Shown piece after piece: positions 12,537 through 18,429 of a DNA stretch of 18,429 nt. The stretch comes from CAXSEA01 sp964235675 (GTDB lineage: Bacteria; Armatimonadota; Armatimonadia; Armatimonadales; Capsulimonadaceae). The notes below the pieces were generated by a model that made no database searches, had not been told where the DNA came from, and worked only from the letters and a program-made list of their open reading frames with translations. The position numbers and the translations under genes were made by a program. Each line of letters begins with the position of its first letter. The first letter of the stretch is position 1. The stretch covers positions 1-18,429 of the forward strand of contig CAXSEA010000053.1 of the NCBI GenBank assembly GCA_964235675.1. The letters run 5' to 3'.

Positions 12537-15002
12537 ATGGGCGATAGGAAAACCACGATCATTACACACCGTAGATATCAAAACCCGCCGTCGCGCCGTT
12601 TTACCGCGCTCGCCGCCGCTGCGCTTTGCTTTGCTTTGCTGATCGCATCCGGCCTGGGCGCGGGGCGTCTGACCGCCGCCCGCGCCGATGGCGGCAATAA
12701 TCAGCAGCCGGTGACGCTGCGGTTTCGGTTTTGGGGCGATATCAAAGAGATCGCCATTATCCAGCACACTGTGGACGAGTTCGAGGCGGCGCATCCGGGC
12801 GTGCACGTGCACATGGAGCGGATCAGCACTAACGGCGACGAGTACGTGCAGAAGCTGCTGCTGGAGAAAGCGTCCAACCTGCTGCCCGACGTGATTTTTA
12901 TCGCCGACAACTACGCGGGACTGCGCGGGCGCGGCGTGCTGGCTGATCTTAAGCCTTTGGTGGATTCCGATCCGTCGGTGAATTTGTCGCAGTACTACCC
13001 GGAAGATATCACCCCGTTCTCCGAAAAAGGCCAGTTGTACGCTCTCCCCCGCGATATCGCGCCGATGGGCCTGATCTATTACAACAAGAAGCTGTTCGAC
13101 CAGGCGCATATCCCCTACCCCGACGGCACCTGGCGCTGGGACTACACGCCGCATCCGGAGCGGGGCGACAAGGATTTCCTGACCGTCTGCAAGAAGCTGA
13201 CCCAGACCAACCCCGACGGCACCACCAAGGTGTTCGGCTACGGCGCTTTCTCGTCAACCGTCACCTGGCAGAACTTCATGTACTGCACCGGCGACGACGT
13301 GGTGGACAACGATTTTTACCCCACCAAAATGACCATGAGCACTCCCGGCGTGGTCAAGGCGCTGCAGCTGTACCAGGACATGATGTACAAGTACAACGTC
13401 GCGCCCGCGTCCGCCGACCTGCAAACGTCGGGCTTGGGCGCTGTGGGCGGGCACGATCTGTTCGCCACGGGGCATATGGCGATGTACTGCTGCGGCATCT
13501 GGGAAGTGCCGCTGTTCCGCAGCCAGATTACCGATTTCGACTGGGATATCGCCGCGTTCCCGACAGGCCCGACCGGAAAGCTGGGCGTGGAGACCGGATG
13601 GTCGGGCTACGGTATTGGCTCGACGACCCGGCACAAAGAACTGGCCTGGGAGCTGGTGAAGTATTTGGGCGGGCCGGTAGGCCTGAGCAACCTGGCCAAG
13701 GGCGGCCTCGCGCAGCCGGCGATCGCCAAGCTGGCGAACTCCCCGCTCTGGCTCGACAACGCCGCGCCCCATAATCGCAAGCTGACAATCGAGGAAGTGC
13801 CGCATATCCATTACGCGGTGCTGAACTCCGTTTGGGATCAGATCAATACGCAGGTGATCACGCCCAAGCTGCAGCTGATGTACGACAATACGATCAATGC
13901 GCAGCAGGCGGTGAATTTAATCCAGCCGGCGGCGCAGTCGATCTTGGACGAGTACAACCATCCCACTTACCATCCGCCGCTGAATTGGGGCTGGGCCGTG
14001 GTCGCGATGATCGCGCTGATGCTTCTGCTGGTCGGCTGGGTGTGGCAGGGCGCGCGCAAGGATCTGGCGGGCGGGATGCGTCTCGGCTCCACGGCGGAGG
14101 CGCGGGCGGGATACGGGTTTATCTCGCTGTGGCTGGTCGGCGCGGTGGTGTTCCTGCTGGTGCCAATGCTGGTGTCGCTAGTATTGTCGTTTTCGCAGTG
14201 GGACTTGATCTCGCCGGCGAAGTGGCTCGGGCTCGCCAACTACGCAGCCATGATGAAGGACCCGCTTTTCTGGAAAAGCTTGTTCGTCACGATAGTTTAT
14301 ACTGTGGTGTCTGTGCCGCTGGGCGTGGTCGGGTCGCTCGGCCTGGCTCTGCTGCTGAACGCGAAAATCAAAGGCCAGCCGATCTTCCGGACGCTGTTCT
14401 ACATGCCGTCCATCGTGTCGGCGGTGGCGGCGTCGCTGATCTGGCTGCGCATCTTTGACCCGGAATCGGGCATCCTGAACAGCGCCATCCATGGCCTGCA
14501 TCTCACCGGCCTGATGCACCTGCTGCATCTGACCGACCCCGGCAAGAACTATGTGAACTGGCTGGGCAACGAGCACACGGCGAACGGCAGCATCATCGTC
14601 ATGAGCTTGTGGGCCATCGGCGGCGGGATGGTGATTTATCTCGCTGGATTGCAGGGCATTCCGCAATCGTACTATGAGGCGGCCGATATCGACGGCGCGA
14701 GCGTCTGGCAGAAGTTCCGGAACGTCACGCTGCCGCTGCTAACCCCAACGATCTTCTTTACGATCATCATGGGCATCATCGGCTCGTTCCAGGTATTCAC
14801 GCAAGGCTATATCATGACGAGCGGCGGCCCGAACAACGCCACCACCTACTACGTGCTGTATCTGTACCAGAACGCCTTCAATTATCTGAAGATCGGCTAC
14901 GCGAGCGCGCTGGCTTGGGTGCTGTTCTTTATCATCCTCGGTATCACTCTAGTGCAGATGCGCATGTCGCGCTGGGTCCACTACGAAGGGGCGGATGCTT
15001 AG
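12537..15002 (+). CDS. Fused sugar ABC importer protein: solute-binding protein + MalF-like permease
   Basis: An 821-residue single chain that unites two normally separate subunits. Residues 20-44 are an Arg-Arg-led hydrophobic signal or anchor helix (SRRFTALAAAAL), with an AxA-like site near 48-50. Residues about 55-475 are a family-1 extracellular solute-binding protein (FRFWGDIKEIAIIQHTVDEF, LPDVIFIADNYAGL, MGLIYYNKKLFDQA, FATGHMAMY as separate motifs). A new membrane helix lies at about 484-504, then a basic linker 505-527, then a six-helix permease from 528. The permease carries the EAA loop YYEAADIDGASVWQKF (712-727) that docks the ATPase. The predicted topology works: binding domain outside, linker inside, permease N-terminus inside. 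A carbohydrate substrate is inferred from family. The ATG at 12537 lacks a good ribosome site, and no better start was found. Confidence 0.93.
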   Translation: MGDRKTTIITHRRYQNPPSRRFTALAAAALCFALLIASGLGAGRLTAARADGGNNQQPVTLRFRFWGDIKEIAIIQHTVDEFEAAHPGVHVHMERISTNGDEYVQKLLLEKASNLLPDVIFIADNYAGLRGRGVLADLKPLVDSDPSVNLSQYYPEDITPFSEKGQLYALPRDIAPMGLIYYNKKLFDQAHIPYPDGTWRWDYTPHPERGDKDFLTVCKKLTQTNPDGTTKVFGYGAFSSTVTWQNFMYCTGDDVVDNDFYPTKMTMSTPGVVKALQLYQDMMYKYNVAPASADLQTSGLGAVGGHDLFATGHMAMYCCGIWEVPLFRSQITDFDWDIAAFPTGPTGKLGVETGWSGYGIGSTTRHKELAWELVKYLGGPVGLSNLAKGGLAQPAIAKLANSPLWLDNAAPHNRKLTIEEVPHIHYAVLNSVWDQINTQVITPKLQLMYDNTINAQQAVNLIQPAAQSILDEYNHPTYHPPLNWGWAVVAMIALMLLLVGWVWQGARKDLAGGMRLGSTAEARAGYGFISLWLVGAVVFLLVPMLVSLVLSFSQWDLISPAKWLGLANYAAMMKDPLFWKSLFVTIVYTVVSVPLGVVGSLGLALLLNAKIKGQPIFRTLFYMPSIVSAVAASLIWLRIFDPESGILNSAIHGLHLTGLMHLLHLTDPGKNYVNWLGNEHTANGSIIVMSLWAIGGGMVIYLAGLQGIPQSYYEAADIDGASVWQKFRNVTLPLLTPTIFFTIIMGIIGSFQVFTQGYIMTSGGPNNATTYYVLYLYQNAFNYLKIGYASALAWVLFFIILGITLVQMRMSRWVHYEGADA

Positions 15003-15025
15003 AGCCTGAAAGAGGCCTCCGGCGG

Positions 15026-15040
15026 CCAGGCTCAGCCTGG
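15026..15040 (+). repeat. Intergenic hairpin 1 of the transporter operon
   Basis: CCAGGCT and AGCCTGG (7-bp arms, one-nt centre) lie 23 nt after the stop of the fused gene. In RNA the loop would open to about five nt. No T-run follows. Confidence 0.5.
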
Positions 15041-15048
15041 ACTGTTTG

Positions 15049-15073
15049 CCGCCAAGCTGAGGCAGCTTGGCGG
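15049..15073 (+). repeat. Intergenic hairpin 2 of the transporter operon
   Basis: A perfect 11-bp stem, CCGCCAAGCTG/CAGCTTGGCGG, with an AGG loop. Outer GTTTGC (15044-15049) and GCAAAC (15082-15087) could extend the structure across an internal bulge. Confidence 0.65.
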
Positions 15074-15112
15074 AACTGATAGCAAACGCTATATTCGCTT
15101 CACGATAACTAA

Positions 15113-15155
15113 CATTTTTCTCATTGACCGGCGTAGCCGGTCAATGAGAAAAATG
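15113..15155 (+). repeat. Intergenic hairpin 3: perfect 20-bp stem with 3-nt loop
   Basis: Positions 15113-15132 and 15136-15155 are exact reverse complements around GTA; the inner end is CCGGC-GTA-GCCGG and the outer end CATTTTTCTC/GAGAAAAATG. It lies 44 nt before the next start codon. There is no T-run beyond the stem, so it is not an ordinary terminator. An mRNA-processing or stabilising structure, or a REP-like/MITE-like element, are the main options. Confidence 0.75.
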
Positions 15156-15199
15156 GCCCAGCGGCCAAAGAGCGATTCTGGAAGTTCGACGTTAAAATT

Positions 15200-16147
15200 A
15201 TGAGTGCAACTTTGACACCGAATACTGTAGGCGAATCGTCCACTGTCCTGAAAACCGGCGGCGGGCAAGCGCAGCCGCAAACAGCGGGAGCGGCGACCAA
15301 GAATGCTCGGACAGCGTCCAACAAGCGGGCGGCGGCGCTGATGTTCGCGTTGTGCGTGATCGGCTCCTTGCTGCTACTGCTGCCGCTTTACATGATGCTC
15401 TCGCTGTCGCTGAAAACCGACGCCGAGACTAATTTAAGCCCGTGGACTTGGCCGGCGCATCCGCAATGGGTGAACTACGCCAACACGTGGCATATTCCCG
15501 GCACCGATGTCACCTTCGCCGACTTCTTCAAGAACACGATTTTGGTAGCGGGATTGACCACGATCGGGACGGTGCTGTCGTCGTCGTTTGTCGCCTACGG
15601 CTTCGCCCGCCTGCGCTTTCCAGGGCGCGAGCGCTTGTTTATGATTCTGCTGGCGACCATGATGCTGCCAAGTATTATCACGCTGATGCCGCAGTTTATC
15701 GGGTACCGCTATATTCACTGGATCGACACGCTGTATCCGCTGATTATCCCGTCGTTCTTCGCGGGGGCGTTCAACGTGTTTTTGCTGCGGCAGTTCTTTA
15801 TGACGATTCCGCGCGAGCTGGATGAGGCCGCCCGTCTTGACGGGGCGAGCTATTTCAAGATTTACTGGTCGATTCTGCTGCCGCTCACCAAGCCCGCGCT
15901 GGTGACCGTGGGCTTGTTCGCGTTTATCTACGCCTGGAAGGATCTGATGGCACCGCTGATCTTCCTGACCTCGCCGGAGAACCAGACGCTGGAGCTTGGC
16001 CTGCGCACCTTCCAGACAATCCGGCAGACGCAGTGGAACGATCTCATGGCCGGCTCGATGATCGTCCTGCTCCCGCTGCTGGTGCTGTTCTTCCTGGGGC
16101 AGCGGTACTTCGTGCAGGGGATTGTGATGCAGGGGTTGAAGGACTAA
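15200..16147 (+). CDS. MalG-like sugar ABC transporter permease
   Basis: A 315-residue inner-membrane permease, the second half of the translocation pore for the fused gene upstream. It has an unusually long hydrophilic N-terminus (about 44 residues rich in Ala, Thr and Gln), TM1 at about 45-66, further helices, and the EAA loop ELDEAARLDGASYFKIYWSI (206-225) for contact with the ATPase. The C-terminus RYFVQGIVMQGLKD is typical of MalG/UgpE-type proteins. It is in the same operon as the fusion protein, 197 nt downstream across three hairpins. No Shine-Dalgarno is visible at the ATG (nearest GGAAG about 15 nt away), so low or regulated translation is possible. No ATPase gene follows, so a shared ATPase encoded elsewhere is expected. 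Confidence 0.94.
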   Translation: MSATLTPNTVGESSTVLKTGGGQAQPQTAGAATKNARTASNKRAAALMFALCVIGSLLLLLPLYMMLSLSLKTDAETNLSPWTWPAHPQWVNYANTWHIPGTDVTFADFFKNTILVAGLTTIGTVLSSSFVAYGFARLRFPGRERLFMILLATMMLPSIITLMPQFIGYRYIHWIDTLYPLIIPSFFAGAFNVFLLRQFFMTIPRELDEAARLDGASYFKIYWSILLPLTKPALVTVGLFAFIYAWKDLMAPLIFLTSPENQTLELGLRTFQTIRQTQWNDLMAGSMIVLLPLLVLFFLGQRYFVQGIVMQGLKD

Positions 16148-16170
16148 TCCGGGCTCAAAATCTCTTTGGT

Positions 16171-16203
16171 ACTGCCCCGCAGCATTGCAGCGGGGCAGTT
16201 TTT
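16171..16203 (+). terminator. Rho-independent terminator of the ABC transporter operon
   Basis: A perfect 10-bp stem, ACTGCCCCGC/GCGGGGCAGT (16171-16180, 16190-16199), a 9-nt loop, then TTTTT (16199-16203). It lies 23 nt after the MalG-like stop codon and is the strongest terminator in the window. Confidence 0.93.
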
Positions 16204-16214
16204 GTCTTTCGGCT

Positions 16215-16562
16215 ATGCAAATCAGATCGTTTAACTACTACTGGATGCACTGGGCTTATATTGTCTGGCTTTGTTGCACCACGACGGGCACTGTGTCGGT
16301 TTTGCGGCCTATTGCCACAGCGCCGGTTGGCTCTTTCGTGGGCCGGATGTACGGCGAGCTTCCCGTTTTGGCTCTAGCATTCCTGGCCTCGCCTTGCTTG
16401 CAGCATAGCTGGAAAGATTTCCGCTCTGGGTTGAAAGAGCGTGACGCCACCTTTATGGTGAAAGGATTGGTCGCGATAGGGCTGTCGCCGCTGCCGATTC
16501 CCGCCTGGATATTGGCGCTGGATGTGATCAGCGCAGCACGGCATATTCGGTTTGGCGTATAG
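16215..16562 (+). CDS. Hypothetical small membrane protein
   Basis: 115 residues from the ATG at 16215. Not recognised. It shows two or three hydrophobic stretches: YWMHWAYIVWLCCTTTGTV (9-27), LPVLALAFLASPCL (about 49-62) and LVAIGLSPLPIPAWILALDVI (about 83-103). These are separated by basic segments (SWKDFRSGLKERD), as in a small inner-membrane protein. The longer frame from 16185 begins inside the transporter terminator and is unlikely. No ribosome binding site is evident, so the gene is uncertain. It lies alone between a terminator and a 350-nt gap. Confidence 0.45.
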   Translation: MQIRSFNYYWMHWAYIVWLCCTTTGTVSVLRPIATAPVGSFVGRMYGELPVLALAFLASPCLQHSWKDFRSGLKERDATFMVKGLVAIGLSPLPIPAWILALDVISAARHIRFGV

Positions 16563-16913
16563 CCAAAAGCTGGGCGGGCGGTCTATAAGCCGCTTCGTCA
16601 AATGCTTTATCAACGGGGCGAGTTAAACAGGCGCACTTGCTTGTAAGACGATGATGGCGACTAAAGAGCATCGTTTAGCAGGCAAACACTTTTTGGCACA
16701 ACCACGTCGCCAAGTGCGGGCAAACGCTGTTGTTGGTATAGCTTGAGCTTTCCGTGGAGAGTTGCTTCTTTATATTAATATTATCGAAAATCAATGTTTT
16801 TAGCACCTAAGACGAGGTAGCTAAGAAGCTGAAGGTTAACATCCGTTCGACTGCGGGTAAATATACGGGGCCGTTTTCCAGTCTCGGCCAATTTACAACG
16901 GAGTAACCACTGT
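16563..16913. other. Gene-free gap upstream of the lytic transglycosylase
   Basis: Nothing coding is supported here. A strongly AT-rich patch at about 16767-16800 contains the palindrome ATATTAATAT (16772-16781) and could be the promoter region of the gene at 16914. No -35/-10 pair with standard spacing was found. Confidence 0.4.
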
Positions 16914-17612
16914 TTGATTTCCCGAAAAAATAAAGCCAAGTTTCGCTTTTTGCCCCAAGTTTCGCTGATCGCGCTGACCGCGATTTTAGCCCTGCGTCTG
17001 GCGGCGCCGCTGTTGTCGTCCGCTGTCACAGGCCATGCCGCGGGGCTGCCCGCGTTCGGTTTCGATTTGTCCCAGCCAGCCGATGCGTCGGTTCTTGGAC
17101 GCTCCGAGCGCGCTCGCCGCATTCGGCGCGAGGATGCGCTGCACCGCCGCCACGAGAGTGGAGGCGGCGGCTCGCGTGAGGATCGTTTGGCGTCCGTGAT
17201 TTTTGGCATGCAGCCGCGCCGGGGCCATGAGTACGCCGCGCGAGTGGCCGATATGGTCATGGCCGACGCGCGACGGGAGCATTTGAGCCCGGAAGTAATT
17301 GCCGCCACCGCAACGGTGGAGTCGCACTTCGACATGCGCTCGGGGCCTTGCATCGGCATCATGCAGGTGAACCCGCGCACGGCTCGTGAGCGCTATTCCG
17401 AATCCGGCCTCAGCTCGCATTCCATCGGCGGCAACCTGCGCATGGGCGCGTCGGAGCTGGCCCGCCATTACGACGAGGCCGGACGCGGCGGACGCTCCGA
17501 GCGCTCTCGCCTCGCTGTGATGTGGGGCCGCTACAACGGCGCTGGGCCGCATAGCGGTTATGTGCGTCGCTGCATGGCCGCCTACCACCAGATTCTGCGC
17601 GACGAGGGGTGA
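16914..17612 (+). CDS. Lytic transglycosylase, SLT domain
   Basis: A 232-residue peptidoglycan-cleaving enzyme. An N-terminal hydrophobic helix (about 13-36, PQVSLIALTAILALRLAAPL) acts as signal or anchor. A Gly- and Arg-rich linker follows (60-95). The C-terminal goose-type lysozyme/SLT domain (about 105-230) has catalytic Glu136 in ATATVESHFD, then GPCIGIMQVNP (144-154; the GxMQxxP motif) and the RYNGAG...SGYVRRC motif (206-220). It should act in the periplasm or at the cell surface. The start is TTG at 16914, with CGGAG about 10 nt upstream; no ATG fits. Its stop overlaps the possible GTG start of the HAD gene by GTGA, so the two are probably co-transcribed. Confidence 0.88.
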   Translation: MISRKNKAKFRFLPQVSLIALTAILALRLAAPLLSSAVTGHAAGLPAFGFDLSQPADASVLGRSERARRIRREDALHRRHESGGGGSREDRLASVIFGMQPRRGHEYAARVADMVMADARREHLSPEVIAATATVESHFDMRSGPCIGIMQVNPRTARERYSESGLSSHSIGGNLRMGASELARHYDEAGRGGRSERSRLAVMWGRYNGAGPHSGYVRRCMAAYHQILRDEG

Positions 17613-17641
17613 AAGCCACGGAAACGGGTACTGCTTGTCGT

Positions 17642-18391
17642 ATGAAGCGGTACTTGATTTGGGATTTCGACGGCACCCTGGCCGTGCGCCAGGGTGGCTG
17701 GTCCGGAGCGTTGCTGCAAACTTTACGGCAGTACGGCACTGAGAGTTTCAGCTCGATCACCGCCGAGCGGCTTCAGCCTTATTTGTTGTCGGGGTTTCCC
17801 TGGCATGTTCCGGAGCGGGAGCACGATCTTCTGAGCACCGACGCTTGGTGGGATGCTCTCACTCCGGTCTTTGCGCAGGCCTATGCTGTGAGCGGCGTCT
17901 CGCCCAATGAAGCGCAGCAGCTCGCCGGGCATGTGCGCGGGGTCTACGCCGATCTGCGCTACTGGCACTTAACGGATGGCGCGCGGGAAACGCTCGATGA
18001 GTTGTCGTCGCTGGGATGGACCCATTTGCTGCTGTCCAACCATGTTCCCGAATTGCCTGAGCTGCTGGACGGCTTGAAGATCCGCGATTGCTTCGCCCAC
18101 GTCTTCAATTCCGCCGACAGCCGTCATGAAAAGCCGCACCCGGAAGCGTTCCGCGCGGTGCTGCACTATATCCAAACCGAAGGTGCCTATAACGCTGTCT
18201 GGATGATCGGAGACAATCCGGTCGCCGATATCAAAGGCGCGGAAGCGGTGGGGATTCCAGGGGTTTTAGTGGGAAGCTGGGCGGGGGAAGTCGCTCGGCG
18301 GGTGGCGAGGCTTGGGGATGTGATTGCGACCGTGCAGAGTGCGAACAGGCGATCACAGACGCAAGCACTTTCTTATATCACCTCTGTTTGA
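17642..18391 (+). CDS. HAD-superfamily hydrolase
   Basis: A 249-residue haloacid-dehalogenase-type phosphatase. Motif I is DFDGT (residues 8-12, two catalytic Asp), motif II the Ser of LLLSNH, motif III the Lys of HEKPHPEAF, and motif IV GDNPVADIKGA (Asp pair binding Mg). The helical cap between motifs I and II (about 20-115) is of C1 type. The phosphorylated substrate is unknown; phosphoglycolate-phosphatase-like proteins are the nearest relatives in layout. The ATG at 17642 gives the usual N-terminus (MKRYLIWDFDG). A GTG at 17609 overlapping the previous stop would add 11 residues and imply coupling, and cannot be excluded. It follows the lytic transglycosylase gene by 29 nt. Confidence 0.92.
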   Translation: MKRYLIWDFDGTLAVRQGGWSGALLQTLRQYGTESFSSITAERLQPYLLSGFPWHVPEREHDLLSTDAWWDALTPVFAQAYAVSGVSPNEAQQLAGHVRGVYADLRYWHLTDGARETLDELSSLGWTHLLLSNHVPELPELLDGLKIRDCFAHVFNSADSRHEKPHPEAFRAVLHYIQTEGAYNAVWMIGDNPVADIKGAEAVGIPGVLVGSWAGEVARRVARLGDVIATVQSANRRSQTQALSYITSV

Positions 18392-18429
18392 CTACGCCTG
18401 GTTAGCTGTTGTTTTTGGCAGTGAGTTGA

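Noticed and set aside
12438..13154. 238-codon minus-strand frame antisense to the solute-binding domain
   Set aside because: It is produced by GC-rich codon bias opposite a clear gene; no domain was recognised.
13832..14458. 208-codon plus-strand frame inside the fused transporter gene
   Set aside because: It is a shadow of the permease in another frame; it has low-complexity Gly/Arg/Ala composition and no ribosome site or domain.
16185..16214. Longer start of the small membrane protein
   Set aside because: It begins within the loop of the transporter terminator.
1..18429. CRISPR array, transposase, integrase, phage genes or toxin-antitoxin pair
   Set aside because: I saw no regularly spaced direct repeats, DDE-type or recombinase motifs, or small paired toxin-antitoxin genes.

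Overview
The window is about 18.4 kb of GC-rich bacterial chromosome, with no phage, plasmid, IS or CRISPR hallmarks. TTG and GTG starts, a MalF/MalG-type sugar importer whose binding protein is fused to its permease, and a dense set of small redox enzymes with private regulators would fit a soil or surface heterotroph. Armatimonadota (Capsulimonas-like) is my best guess, but this is a weak inference and no marker gene fixes the phylum.

Layout. (1) 1-1005: a DUF1232 membrane protein, then two decayed minus-strand remnants, the C-terminal part of an AraC-type regulator and the C-terminal part of a short-chain dehydrogenase (SDR) homologous to the intact SDR ending at 1852. (2) 1022-11547: a run of oxidoreductases, four of which sit head-to-head with a transcription regulator: SDR pair/TetR, NAD(P)-binding epimerase-like protein/XRE-MmyB-like regulator, medium-chain dehydrogenase (quinone-reductase type)/TetR, and TetR/two overlapping flavoprotein monooxygenases. 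Operator-like palindromes lie in three of these divergent gaps. The tandem pair TGGAACA(A/G)(T/C)ATTCCA, 21 bp apart around a good promoter, is the clearest. A P-loop kinase-like gene is inserted at 7398-7961. (3) 11548-12536: mostly gene-free, holding a tRNA-His (GTG) with an encoded CCA and its promoter. (4) 12537-16203: a sugar ABC importer operon made of a solute-binding protein fused to a MalF-like permease, a 197-nt hairpin-rich gap, a MalG-like permease and a strong rho-independent terminator. No ATPase gene is present. (5) 16215-18391: a small putative membrane protein, an SLT-type lytic transglycosylase with a TTG start, and a HAD-family hydrolase.

Points most worth a second look: the binding-protein/permease fusion and the hairpin cluster behind it, including a perfect 20-bp stem; a dispersed intergenic repeat of about 60-75 nt that occurs three times, always in the same orientation relative to the gene it precedes; the TetR-controlled monooxygenase pair, one member of which is TetX-like; and the degraded SDR-AraC duplication.
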